In this document: positions 20,516 through 28,335 of the stretch, piece after piece
Numbering within the stretch: the first letter of the stretch is position 1
Layout: each line of letters starts with the position of its first letter
Assembly (NCBI RefSeq): GCF_000619825.1
Contig: NZ_JHUW01000008.1
Location: 337,948-401,947, forward strand
Source of the DNA: Prevotella sp. MA2016
GTDB lineage: Bacteria > Bacteroidota > Bacteroidia > Bacteroidales > Bacteroidaceae
DNA: 64,000 nt
Reading direction: 5' to 3'
Notes under the pieces: generated by a model
Seen by the model: the letters and a program-made list of their open reading frames with translations, nothing else
What the model was told of the DNA's origin: nothing
Database searches by the model: none
Position numbers and translations under genes: made by a program

Positions 20516-21180
20516 TTCTTTCTAATGAGTACCTCGTCAATCATACCGTAAGCCTTAGCTTCCTCAGCCGTCATCCAGTAGTTACGATCTGAATCAGCAT
20601 AAACCTTATCATATGGTGTATGCGAATGTTCCGAGATAATGGTATATAACTCCTTCTTGAATTTCAGGATCTCCTTAGCTTCAATCTCAATATCCGAAGC
20701 CTGACCCTGTACACCACCTAATGGCTGATGGATCATGACACGACTATGAGGCAGAGCCGAACGCTTTCCTTCAGCACCAGCCACAAGCAGCACTGCGCCC
20801 ATAGATGCAGCCATACCAGTGCAGATGGTAGCCACATCGCTGGTGATAAACTGCATGGTATCATAGATTCCCAGACCAGCGGTTACACTACCACCAGGCG
20901 AATTGATATAGATAGAGATGTCCTTACCAGGATCTGTTGAGTCCAGGAACAGCAGCTGTGCCTGCAGTGTGTTGGCGGTATAATCGTCTATCTGTGTACC
21001 AAGGAAAATGATACGATCCATCATCAAACGAGAGAAAACGTCCATCTGAGTTACATTCAACTGGCGCTCCTCCAAGATATAGGGATTCAAATACTGATTC
21101 TGAGCCTTCATCACGTCATCAACGACCAGACCGTTCATCCCTAAATGCTGTACAGCGTACTTTCTGAATTCATTATTCAT
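20512..21180 (-). CDS. clpP: ClpP, proteolytic subunit of the Clp protease
   Basis: ClpP is the barrel-shaped serine peptidase shared by ClpA and ClpX. The 222 residues include the Ser nucleophile in [12 protein letters not shown] near 124, the His in [11 protein letters not shown] near 149 and the Asp in ADSDRNYWM near 198. It serves both ClpX, encoded downstream, and ClpA at 4.4-6.6 kb. A -7 box lies about 70 nt upstream inside an inverted repeat (21215-21276). Confidence 0.97.
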   Translation of the reverse strand: MNNEFRKYAVQHLGMNGLVVDDVMKAQNQYLNPYILEERQLNVTQMDVFSRLMMDRIIFLGTQIDDYTANTLQAQLLFLDSTDPGKDISIYINSPGGSVTAGLGIYDTMQFITSDVATICTGMAASMGAVLLVAGAEGKRSALPHSRVMIHQPLGGVQGQASDIEIEAKEILKFKKELYTIISEHSHTPYDKVYADSDRNYWMTAEEAKAYGMIDEVLIRKK

Positions 21181-21214
21181 ACTATCAAATCCTTTCTTTT
21201 AAATATAGAGAAAA

Positions 21215-21295
21215 GGTTATCGACCTTCCTCATCTTGCGTTTGGGACACAAAGATAATACAAAAAGTCGATAACCCTTCTATTTTAGGGGTTATT
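21215..21295 (-). promoter_or_regulatory. tig-clpP junction: clpP -7 box, weak tig terminator and an overlapping inverted repeat
   Basis: On the minus strand ATAACCC/GGGTTAT (21289-21295 with 21271-21277) makes a hairpin followed by TTTTT, a weak terminator for tig. The -7 box TATCTTTG (21250-21257) then serves clpP. GTCGATAACC (21267-21276) is also a perfect 10-bp inverted repeat of GGTTATCGAC (21215-21224). The central arm can therefore pair with either side, giving two mutually exclusive folds in read-through RNA. The regulatory role is inferred. Confidence 0.5.
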
Positions 21296-21310
21296 TTTTC
21301 CTAAAAAAGC

Positions 21311-22672
21311 TTATTTTTCTGTCATAAGCTTATTAAACTCCTCAAATGTGACCTCTTTTGTATTCAGCTTAACCACATTTTTGAGGGCTTCAGTAAGCTT
21401 AACATCAACAGCACGATCTACGAAGTTGTCGATATTCTCACGCTTCTTCAACTGCTCGTTAGCATAGTTCTCCAGAACATCCTCGGGAACGTTGCTCATA
21501 CCATACTGAGCAAACTGAGCACGCATAGCCTCCTTGGCTACGTTCTTAATGTCAGCCTCCTCAACCTTGATGTTCTGAGCAGCAACCAACTGCTCCTTGA
21601 TCAGGTGCCAAGCCAGCTCCTTGATGCTGCCCTCGAAGTTCTTCTCAACGAAGTCGGCACCCTTATCCTGGTTGTTCTGCAGCATCACACGCTTCAGCAG
21701 AGCCTCTGGGAACTCCAGCTTACCAACCTTCTTCTCCATGTGCTTGCGTACATCGAGCAGGAACTTATAGTCGCTGTTCTGCTGCAACTGTGGAGCGATG
21801 CTCTCAGCAATCTTCTCACGGAAGGCCTTCTCGTCCTTCACCTCACCCTCGCCGAACACACGGTCAAAGAGCTTCTGATCAACCTCTGCAGGCTGGAAGT
21901 GACGAATCTCAGTAATCTGATAGCTGAAGTCAGCATTCAGATCCTTCACGTCTTCCTTCTTAACCTTCAGCAGGGCAGCAACCTCTGCATCGTTATCGGG
22001 ATAAGCCTTCTTAGGATTGAAGGTGATGATATCTCCAGCCTTAGCACCATCGAAGAGCTTCTTCTGATCGTCGGCCTTGATATATGCAGGCATTACCATA
22101 GCGCCCTCGGTAGTGATACCACCTTCCTTGGTGTTACCATTCTCATCGAGCTCACGCATGTCACCTGTCAGAGTATCGTTACCGCTGAACACCTCAGCCT
22201 TTACGAACTCACCAGCCTGAGAAGCATACATCTGTACCTGCTCGTCAAGCATCTTATCGTCAACCTTGATGGTGTAATAATCAACCTTATCTCTACCAGT
22301 CAGCTCAGCCTTGAACTCGGGAGCGACAGCAATGTCGAACACAAATGTCAGATCATCTGCATTCTCAAAGTCCTGAGGAACCTGCTTCTCCTGATTTGGA
22401 AGGGGCTCACCCAGCATCTGGATCTTGTTCTCACGAACATACTCATACAACTTCTCACCCAGCAGCTTGTTAACCTCGTCAACCTTCACTGCTGTGCCAT
22501 ACTGCTTCTTAATCATTCCCATGGGAACCATACCTGGACGGAATCCGGGAACCTGTGCTTTCTTACGATAATTTTTCAGCTGCTTCTCTACTGCATCCTG
22601 ATAATCTGCCTTCTCAACGGTCATAGTAAGCAGACCATTGATCTTGTCGGCGCACTCAAACGAAATTTTCAT
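21311..22672 (-). CDS. tig: Trigger factor, ribosome-associated chaperone
   Basis: Trigger factor binds at the ribosomal tunnel exit and shields new chains. The 453-residue protein has the ribosome-docking signature GFRPGMVP near 43 in its N-terminal domain. The FKBP-like middle domain (about 150-250) is diverged and may not be an active isomerase, as in other Bacteroidetes. A long helical C-terminal domain forms the chaperone cavity. tig upstream of clpP-clpX is a classic arrangement. A -7 box is at 22717-22724, and a hairpin with T-run lies just downstream. Confidence 0.94.
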   Translation of the reverse strand: MKISFECADKINGLLTMTVEKADYQDAVEKQLKNYRKKAQVPGFRPGMVPMGMIKKQYGTAVKVDEVNKLLGEKLYEYVRENKIQMLGEPLPNQEKQVPQDFENADDLTFVFDIAVAPEFKAELTGRDKVDYYTIKVDDKMLDEQVQMYASQAGEFVKAEVFSGNDTLTGDMRELDENGNTKEGGITTEGAMVMPAYIKADDQKKLFDGAKAGDIITFNPKKAYPDNDAEVAALLKVKKEDVKDLNADFSYQITEIRHFQPAEVDQKLFDRVFGEGEVKDEKAFREKIAESIAPQLQQNSDYKFLLDVRKHMEKKVGKLEFPEALLKRVMLQNNQDKGADFVEKNFEGSIKELAWHLIKEQLVAAQNIKVEEADIKNVAKEAMRAQFAQYGMSNVPEDVLENYANEQLKKRENIDNFVDRAVDVKLTEALKNVVKLNTKEVTFEEFNKLMTEK

Positions 22673-22716
22673 CTTTTTATGTACTTATTTATAATATATA
22701 TTCAAATATTGGGGTG

Positions 22717-22724
22717 CAAAAGTA
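22717..22724 (-). promoter_or_regulatory. -7 box for tig
   Basis: TACTTTTG on the minus strand, 45 nt before the tig ATG. No good -33 box is visible. Confidence 0.55.
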
Positions 22725-22771
22725 CAAATAATCAGCGTAATATTTGCAGTTTTTCCATTTTTTAACTTTTG

Positions 22772-23560
22772 CTAGCCCACTATTTTAGCTTGTCGTTCTT
22801 CCTCAATTTGTTGGAAGTTTTTCTTTCTCAACTCAAACGATTCTGTGAGGTATTTTTCACGAACTATCTGATTAGTAGCCAACTCCTCAGGCGTGCCCTG
22901 GAAGAGGATTCTGCCTTCAAACAGCAAATAAGCACGGTCTGTAATGGCCAATGTCTCATCCACATTATGGTCTGTAATTAGGATGCCAATGTTCAGGTAT
23001 TTCAACTTATAAACAATCTGCTGAATATCTTCTACAGCGATAGGATCGACACCTGCGAAAGGTTCGTCAAGCATAATAAACTTGGGTTCAATAGCCAGAC
23101 AACGGGCAATCTCTGTACGACGACGCTCACCGCCCGACAGACGGTCACCAAGGTTCTTACGGACTTTCTCCAGACGAAACTCACGAATCAGCTCTTCCAA
23201 CTTATTCAACTGGTAGTCGCGCGGCTTACCAGTCATCTCGAGCACTGAGAGGATATTATCCTCTACCGTCATCTTACGGAACACACTGGCTTCCTGAGCC
23301 AGATAGCCGATACCGGCACGAGCACGCTTGTAAACAGGGAATTTCGTTACATCTTCGTCGCCCAGATAGATATGACCGCCATTAGGAACAATCAGTCCTG
23401 TTGTCATATAGAACGAGGTGGTCTTACCAGCACCGTTAGGTCCTAATAGTCCCACAATCTCTCCCTGCTTCACATCGAAGCTCACATCGTTAACCACCGT
23501 ACGCTTACCATAGCGCTTCACGAGGCCTTCAGTTCGTAATACAATACGTTCTTCTTCCAT
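22772..23560 (-). CDS. lptB: LptB, ATPase of the lipopolysaccharide export ABC transporter
   Basis: LptB powers extraction of LPS from the inner membrane by LptFG. The 262 residues show Walker [10 protein letters not shown] near 39, signature [16 protein letters not shown] near 140, Walker [14 protein letters not shown] near 160 and the switch His in [10 protein letters not shown] near 195; the SGGERRR form with FAGVDP is characteristic of LptB. A longer frame from 23572 is rejected because the -7 box 23570-23577 would overlap it. With start at 23560 the mRNA leader would be only a few bases. LptF/LptG are not in the window; the OstA-like protein at 11-12.7 kb may belong to the same pathway. 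Confidence 0.94.
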   Translation of the reverse strand: MEEERIVLRTEGLVKRYGKRTVVNDVSFDVKQGEIVGLLGPNGAGKTTSFYMTTGLIVPNGGHIYLGDEDVTKFPVYKRARAGIGYLAQEASVFRKMTVEDNILSVLEMTGKPRDYQLNKLEELIREFRLEKVRKNLGDRLSGGERRRTEIARCLAIEPKFIMLDEPFAGVDPIAVEDIQQIVYKLKYLNIGILITDHNVDETLAITDRAYLLFEGRILFQGTPEELATNQIVREKYLTESFELRKKNFQQIEEERQAKIVG

Positions 23561-23569
23561 AATCGGCTG

Positions 23570-23577
23570 CAAAGTTA
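23570..23577 (-). promoter_or_regulatory. -7 box for lptB, predicting a near-leaderless mRNA
   Basis: TAACTTTG on the minus strand puts transcription start near 23563, three bases or so before the ATG at 23560. Confidence 0.6.
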
Positions 23578-23587
23578 ATTATTTTTT

Positions 23588-23662
23588 GGCACGAATTACG
23601 CGAATTTCACAAAAAATAATCTCAAATAGAAATAATTCGTGTTAATTCACGCAATTCGTGCC
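23588..23662 (+). repeat. Imperfect inverted repeat between lptB and mlaE
   Basis: GGCACGAATTACGCGAA (23588-23604) and TTCACGCAATTCGTGCC (23646-23662) are complementary at 15 of 17 positions across a 41-bp spacer, with a further AATTCGTG inside. It lies between the two divergent -7 boxes. It may be an operator for both lipid-transport genes or one copy of a palindromic intergenic repeat; no second copy is in this window. Confidence 0.6.
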
Positions 23663-23672
23663 TTATTTTTAG

Positions 23673-23680
23673 TATCTTTG
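23673..23680 (+). promoter_or_regulatory. -7 box for mlaE-mlaF
   Basis: TATCTTTG, 28 nt before the mlaE ATG. No clear TTTG lies at the right distance. Confidence 0.6.
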
Positions 23681-23707
23681 CACCCAAATAAAAATAGTTA
23701 GCTGGCG

Positions 23708-24454
23708 ATGTTATTATATAAATGGCTGACCACCTTCGGTCGATATTTGATGCTGATGGGCCGTGTATTCTCACGCCCCGAGCGCATGAGAATGTTTCTG
23801 AAACAGTATGTCACCGAGATGACACAGTTGGGTATCAACTCTATCGGTATCGTACTCATCATCTCATTCTTCATCGGAGCCGTCATCTGTATTCAGATGA
23901 AACTCAACATCCAGAGTCCATGGATGCCACGATGGGTTGCAGGCTACACCACCCGAGAAATCCTACTTCTGGAGTTCTCGAGTTCTATCATGTGTCTGAT
24001 CTTAGCAGGAAAGGTAGGCTCAAACATTGCCTCCGAACTGGGCACCATGCGCGTCACCCAACAGATTGATGCACTCGAGATCATGGGTATCAACTCTGCC
24101 TGCTATCTCATTCTGCCCAAAATCATCGGCCTTCTCACCATCATGCCGTTCCTGGTCATCTTTTCATCGGCCACAGGTATCATCGGTGCATACGGAACGG
24201 CCTACATCGGACATATCATCGCCCCAGATGATCTCACACAAGGTCTGCAACACGCTTTCATACCCTGGTTCGTATGGATGAGCATCATCAAAAGTCAGTT
24301 TTTTGCTTTCATCATCTCCAGTGTTCCTGCCTTCTGCGGCTATACCGTCGAGGGTGGTAGCGTAAACGTAGGAAAGGCATCTACCGACGCCGTTGTCACA
24401 TCAAGTGTGCTTATTCTTTTTTCAGATGTATTCCTAACACAGTTACTGTCATGA
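23708..24454 (+). CDS. mlaE: MlaE-family ABC transporter permease (phospholipid trafficking)
   Basis: MlaE is the membrane subunit of the Mla-type ABC complex, which moves phospholipids between inner and outer membrane. The 248 residues begin with an amphipathic segment and hold about five to six transmembrane helices, with the family phrases IGIVLIISFFIGAVICIQ near 46 and AGKVGSNIASELGTMRVTQQIDALEIMG near 100 (quoted here as the AGKVGS and QIDALEIMG parts). The stop overlaps the mlaF ATG by 4 nt. No MlaD-type MCE gene follows, so the substrate-binding partner must be elsewhere. Confidence 0.92.
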   Translation: MLLYKWLTTFGRYLMLMGRVFSRPERMRMFLKQYVTEMTQLGINSIGIVLIISFFIGAVICIQMKLNIQSPWMPRWVAGYTTREILLLEFSSSIMCLILAGKVGSNIASELGTMRVTQQIDALEIMGINSACYLILPKIIGLLTIMPFLVIFSSATGIIGAYGTAYIGHIIAPDDLTQGLQHAFIPWFVWMSIIKSQFFAFIISSVPAFCGYTVEGGSVNVGKASTDAVVTSSVLILFSDVFLTQLLS

Positions 24455-25224
24455 TCGAAGTTAAACAATTATATAAGAGTTTTGAGGACAAAGAGGTCCT
24501 GATAGATATCAACACTGTCTTTGAAGATGGGAAAACAAATCTCATCATCGGACAGAGTGGCTCCGGCAAGACGGTTCTAATGAAAAATCTTGTCGGTCTC
24601 ATCGAACCTACCAGCGGTGAGATCCTTTACGACGGTCGCAACTTCGTGAGCTTGAGCAAACAGGAGAAAGTGATGATGCGCCGCGAGATGGGTATGATAT
24701 TCCAGAGCGCAGCTCTCTTCGACTCAATGACAGTACTAGAGAACGTCATGTTTCCACTCGACATGTTCTCTTCAATGACACTTCGCGAACGCATCCATCG
24801 CGCCCAAGAGTGCCTGGACCGTGTAAACCTGAAGGGTGCCGACGAGAAATTCCCTGGCGAGATATCTGGCGGTATGCAGAAACGCGTAGCTATTGCGCGC
24901 GCCATCGCCCTCAACCCCAAATACCTATTCTGCGACGAGCCCAACTCCGGCCTCGACCCAAAAACATCGCTTGTCATCGACGAGTTGTTGCACTCCATCA
25001 CTCAGGAGTATAATATGACTACAATCATCAATACCCACGACATGAACTCTGTGATGGGAATTGGAGAAAATATTATTTTTATTTACGAAGGTCACAAGGA
25101 GTGGCAGGGTGTCAGCAGTCAGGTTATGAGCGCAAACAATGCGCGCCTTACTGACTTCATCTTTGCCAGCGATTTGCTCAAAAACATGCGACGAATTGTC
25201 ATCGACAACGGACTGTCACTCTAA
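24451..25224 (+). CDS. mlaF: MlaF-family ABC transporter ATPase
   Basis: The ATPase that pairs with MlaE. The 257 residues show Walker A GQSGSGKT near 36, signature ISGGMQKRVAIARAIAL near 139, Walker B LFCDEPNSGLDP near 160 and the switch His in INTHDM near 195. GMQKR after SGG is typical of the MlaF/TTG2A branch. It is translationally coupled to mlaE. After it, 120 nt lead to the next promoter with no further Mla gene. Confidence 0.93.
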   Translation: MIEVKQLYKSFEDKEVLIDINTVFEDGKTNLIIGQSGSGKTVLMKNLVGLIEPTSGEILYDGRNFVSLSKQEKVMMRREMGMIFQSAALFDSMTVLENVMFPLDMFSSMTLRERIHRAQECLDRVNLKGADEKFPGEISGGMQKRVAIARAIALNPKYLFCDEPNSGLDPKTSLVIDELLHSITQEYNMTTIINTHDMNSVMGIGENIIFIYEGHKEWQGVSSQVMSANNARLTDFIFASDLLKNMRRIVIDNGLSL

Positions 25225-25272
25225 TCGCGCGCATATAAAATACCTTATTATTAAATAAAATTTTCTTAAAAG

Positions 25273-25304
25273 TTTGTACGATTCAGTTTTTTTACTTACT
25301 TTTG
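25273..25304 (+). promoter_or_regulatory. Promoter of the partner-switching operon
   Basis: TTTG (25273-25276), 20-nt spacer, TACTTTTG (25297-25304): one of the best consensus matches in the window. The start codon is about 37 nt beyond the predicted start. Confidence 0.8.
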
Positions 25305-25347
25305 CACCAATAATGCGAATTATAACTTCCAATTTTAGCAATTTTAT

Positions 25348-25761
25348 ATGAAAAAAGAAATTAAGATTAAGAATCAGGTAGGCGAGTTAGAGAAAGTCAA
25401 TGCCTTCATTGAGGAGATTGGTGAAGAGTTGCAGCTTGACATGGAGCTACTGATGAATTTGAATCTGGTAATGGAGGAGATGGTGTCTAACGTTATCTTC
25501 TACGCTTATCCAGAAGGAAAGACTGCCGACATTGAGCTTTCTGCCGAATTGGTTGGCCATCAGCTCACTTTCGTTCTTAGCGACAAGGGTCGCGAGTTTG
25601 ATCCTACCATGAAGGAGGACATCGACACAGAAACTGACCCAGCCGACCGCGATCTTGGTGGTCTGGGAATCTACATCGTCAAGAACATCATGAACGAAGT
25701 TACCTACCAGCGACTGGAGGGTAAGAACTTGCTTACAATGAGAAAAGATTTAGAGGATTAA
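25348..25761 (+). CDS. RsbW/SpoIIAB-like serine-protein kinase (HATPase_c_2)
   Basis: A 137-residue stand-alone GHKL ATPase domain of the anti-sigma kinase type. The N-box is NLVMEEMVSNVIFYAYP near 35, the G1 box DKGREFDP near 85 and the G2 region LGGLGIYIVKNIM near 108. In the known partner-switching systems such a kinase phosphorylates a STAS protein and binds another regulator when free. The STAS partner is encoded 17 nt downstream. No sigma factor or PP2C phosphatase lies nearby, so the output is unknown. Confidence 0.88.
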   Translation: MKKEIKIKNQVGELEKVNAFIEEIGEELQLDMELLMNLNLVMEEMVSNVIFYAYPEGKTADIELSAELVGHQLTFVLSDKGREFDPTMKEDIDTETDPADRDLGGLGIYIVKNIMNEVTYQRLEGKNLLTMRKDLED

Positions 25762-25778
25762 TTACAAAACACAGCATT

Positions 25779-26087
25779 ATGACACAGATTATCAAAGAAG
25801 GTGGAAAAACGATTATCAAGACTGGTTCACGCATCGACACTATGAACGCCAACCAGTTTGAGCAGGACATCCAGCCCGCACTGAAAGAAGGTGGTGTTGA
25901 CTTGGAGATGGACTGCACAGAGCTTACTTATATGGCCAGCTCTGGTCTGCGTATTATCCAGAAGACCATGCGCACTGTTACCCAGTTGAAGGGACAGTTC
26001 AAGATTACCAACGTGTCGCCTGAGATCTACAAGATCTTGGCCATGACGGGATTCACCAAGTTTATGAAGGTTGAACAGAAAAATTAA
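25779..26087 (+). CDS. STAS-domain anti-anti-sigma factor-like protein
   Basis: A 102-residue protein of the SpoIIAA/RsbV type. The phosphorylation loop is recognisable as YMASSGLRII near 58, with the Ser-Ser-Gly pattern whose Ser is phosphorylated by the partner kinase. It lies between the kinase and an HATPase protein and is clearly co-transcribed with both. Role in switching is known for the family; the partner regulated here is inferred to be either of the two neighbours. Confidence 0.9.
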   Translation: MTQIIKEGGKTIIKTGSRIDTMNANQFEQDIQPALKEGGVDLEMDCTELTYMASSGLRIIQKTMRTVTQLKGQFKITNVSPEIYKILAMTGFTKFMKVEQKN

Positions 26088-26093
26088 TATATT

Positions 26094-27014
26094 ATGATCT
26101 GGTTGGTTGTCATACTTGCCATTACGCTCTTTGCCGTCTGCATTGTTCTGCAGATGAAGATTAAACACAGTCGCGAACAGGAGGCTGAAGGCCAGCAGCT
26201 GCTCGAAGATTACCAGAAGCGTGTCAACGAGATGGAGAAACTGCTCAAGGACTATCGTTCTCTCGAGCAGAATTTCGACAATGTTGGTCAGGGCTATGAA
26301 GAGGCCCTGATGGCTTTCGACAAGATGGAAGAGGAGAAACAGAAAGTACTGAAAGTAAAAGATGCTATCGAGAAGCAGTCTAATGAGATCATGGCCGCCA
26401 AGCAAAAGCTTGAGGAGACCATGCTCAAGAAGACAAGCATCATCGAGAAATATGCCGAGAGTATCCGACAGAAGCTCGATTATACGCATCCTAACGCAGG
26501 CCTCATCGCACTGACAACCCACCAGATTTTAAATGTGATTGAAGTCGAGAATGAACACCCCATTCAGAGCGAGGATAATGTGATGGCTCAGGACATAGCC
26601 GCTATGGCTATCCAGGAGTCGGGCATACAGTTCTTCCAAAAGGCAGAATTCAAGTGCCAGATGGTAGAGGAAGCTCAAGCCACAATGGTGTTCACCAACA
26701 GCAAATATGCTGTACGCGCACTGGTAGCACTGCTCGACAACGCTATGAAGTTCACTGCTCAGGGCGAGATTCTCCTGCTTATCAACATCGCAGGTTCAAA
26801 TCTCGAGTTCTGCGTTGAGGACACCGGAACAGGCGTGTTGTCTGATTATGCCGAGAAGATTTTCGAGCCCTATACCAAACTGAACGATTTCTTCGAAGGA
26901 GATGGTATCGGTCTTACCGTAGCACGAAGCATTGCCCGCCGTCTGGGTGGCGACATCCAGCTTGACACCAACTACCGTGGAGGCGCTCGCTTTGTATTCT
27001 CGCTGCCAATCTAA
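26094..27014 (+). CDS. Membrane-tethered coiled-coil protein with histidine-kinase-type ATPase domain
   Basis: The 306 residues have one N-terminal transmembrane helix (about 2-22), a long coiled coil (about 25-140) and a C-terminal HATPase_c domain with N-box ALLDNAMKF near 215, G1 EDTGTGV near 243, F-box FEPY and G2 GDGIGLTVARS near 268. A canonical H-box with His followed by Glu/Asp is not clear, and no periplasmic sensor domain exists. It may bind the STAS protein rather than run a two-component relay. It is 6 nt behind the STAS gene and is followed by a terminator. Confidence 0.82.
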   Translation: MIWLVVILAITLFAVCIVLQMKIKHSREQEAEGQQLLEDYQKRVNEMEKLLKDYRSLEQNFDNVGQGYEEALMAFDKMEEEKQKVLKVKDAIEKQSNEIMAAKQKLEETMLKKTSIIEKYAESIRQKLDYTHPNAGLIALTTHQILNVIEVENEHPIQSEDNVMAQDIAAMAIQESGIQFFQKAEFKCQMVEEAQATMVFTNSKYAVRALVALLDNAMKFTAQGEILLLINIAGSNLEFCVEDTGTGVLSDYAEKIFEPYTKLNDFFEGDGIGLTVARSIARRLGGDIQLDTNYRGGARFVFSLPI

Positions 27015-27035
27015 TTAATTAAACAACAAAACAGT

Positions 27036-27070
27036 AAGCCCCTCGCACTTCTGGTGTGAGGGGCTTTTCT
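27036..27070 (+). terminator. Terminator of the partner-switching operon
   Basis: AAGCCCCTCGCAC pairs with GTGTGAGGGGCTT around a short loop, followed by TTTTCT. Confidence 0.9.
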
Positions 27071-27085
27071 ATATATAATAAGGTG

Positions 27086-27478
27086 TCAACGTCGTTTAAA
27101 AGTTGTCTCCTGATAGACACCCGCTTGCACTTGCTGCCGCAGCAGCATCTGCCGTCGGGTCAGTGTCACCACCTCACACGCCTTGCGACCGTCAATATTC
27201 AAGCGCCGACCATCAAAGCTATAACCAACTGGCTGACCAGCGGCATCATCCATCCTGTTATACTCTGTGATAGTACGAGCCGTTATCACCCAATAAGCAC
27301 CTCCTGCACCCGGTCGACTATAGCCAACCTCTTCGGTATAATACTGACTACTAACAGCATCCCATGTACCAATCAACTCGGCATCACCGCTGCTATCATT
27401 ACCATCAGAATCTACGCTACAGGCACTTATACTAAAACCAAATAATAGAGCCATCATAGTGGCCATACCATACTTCAT
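27086..27478 (-). CDS. Small lipoprotein, possibly lipocalin-like
   Basis: About 130 residues with a signal peptide whose lipobox is SISAC (Cys near residue 20), then an acidic stretch and a beta-rich domain beginning LIGTWDAVSSQYYTEE, which resembles the opening of lipocalin-like Bacteroidetes proteins (GTW motif). The start ATG at 27478 fits the signal peptide better than the one at 27490. It stands alone between terminators. The function is unknown. Confidence 0.75.
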   Translation of the reverse strand: MKYGMATMMALLFGFSISACSVDSDGNDSSGDAELIGTWDAVSSQYYTEEVGYSRPGAGGAYWVITARTITEYNRMDDAAGQPVGYSFDGRRLNIDGRKACEVVTLTRRQMLLRQQVQAGVYQETTFKRR

Positions 27479-27540
27479 TCGTTCTGTCATAGGCTAACTT
27501 GTTTTAGGTTCTGTAGTATTTTCCTATGGCAAAAATAAAA

Positions 27541-27580
27541 AAAAGATGGCAAACTTGCAAGTATTTTGCCATCTTTTTTT
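27541..27580. terminator. Bidirectional terminator upstream of the small lipoprotein
   Basis: AAAGATGGCAAA pairs with TTTTGCCATCTTT; A and T runs flank both sides, so it can end the DUF5020 transcript on the minus strand. Confidence 0.85.
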
Positions 27581-27581
27581 C

Positions 27582-27613
27582 CACTCGGGTGATTTCATCG
27601 AGTCACCCGGGTG
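27582..27613 (-). repeat. GC-rich hairpin directly after the DUF5020 stop codon
   Basis: CACTCGGGTGA (27582-27592) pairs with TCACCCGGGTG (27603-27613) at 10 of 11 positions. It stands in front of the terminator on the minus strand and may protect the mRNA 3' end. Confidence 0.6.
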
Positions 27614-27616
27614 CCC

Positions 27617-28324
27617 TTAGAAGTTCCATTTAACGGCCAATGTGGGGTTAATAAAGAACTTCTTATCGCTTGTTGGATCAGTATTAAATACGAAGTTATT
27701 GCTAACCTCAACCTCTGTACCCAAACTGAAGTGATCGGTCACATTATACCAAAGCTGTGGCTCTGTCAGAATCACCAACTGTCCATGACCATTGGCCTTC
27801 TCGCCACGCCAGAAATCAATGAAGCCAGAGAAGCGGCACTTTTTATCCGCGAAGTCAAGGCCCCATACACCAGTCAACTGGAAAGAGTGATAGGCATTGG
27901 TATAGTCGTAACTCTTAAAATAACGCTTATACATGAGCTGTACCGAATAGGTCTTTGAGAAGTCGGCACTGTGACCATTCCAAGCACCACCCAACAAAGC
28001 TGCCTGCTGAAAACTCATACTACGATTCAAACCACCATTATACTCCACATGAGCAGCAAAACCCTTGTTGCCGATATTGAACTCACGCGAAATCTCGGCA
28101 TAGGCACTCTCAGTAAACTTACGGCTGAAGTCGATATCCACGAAATAGAACCACGAACCCCATTTGTCGGCCTTAAACTGCTCAAGGGTCATCGTCACCT
28201 TCTGTCGACCATCTTCTTCATTCGAATAGATATTGCGACCGAAATCATAATGCAACTGCACATTCTGCGCATTTACACTCACGGCTGCTACAGCCATCAA
28301 TACCAAACAAAATAACTTTTTCAT
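27617..28324 (-). CDS. DUF5020 family outer-membrane protein (Tsx-like barrel)
   Basis: The 235-residue protein has a signal peptide ending VSVNAQ near residue 20, then alternating aromatic beta-strands and a C-terminal Phe (LAVKWNF), as expected for an outer-membrane barrel. Phrases such as LHYDFGR, WGSWFYFVDIDFS and EPQLWYN recall the DUF5020 family, which is distantly related to the nucleoside channel Tsx. It lies 11 nt behind an NCS2 purine permease gene, so a role as purine or nucleoside pore is a fair inference from context. Confidence 0.8.
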   Translation of the reverse strand: MKKLFCLVLMAVAAVSVNAQNVQLHYDFGRNIYSNEEDGRQKVTMTLEQFKADKWGSWFYFVDIDFSRKFTESAYAEISREFNIGNKGFAAHVEYNGGLNRSMSFQQAALLGGAWNGHSADFSKTYSVQLMYKRYFKSYDYTNAYHSFQLTGVWGLDFADKKCRFSGFIDFWRGEKANGHGQLVILTEPQLWYNVTDHFSLGTEVEVSNNFVFNTDPTSDKKFFINPTLAVKWNF

Positions 28325-28335
28325 ATAACGCTTAA

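Noticed and set aside
21605..22765. A 386-codon open frame on the plus strand opposite trigger factor
   Set aside because: It mirrors the strong codon bias of tig, has a Leu/Ile/His-rich composition with no domain or signal peptide, and tig itself is certain.
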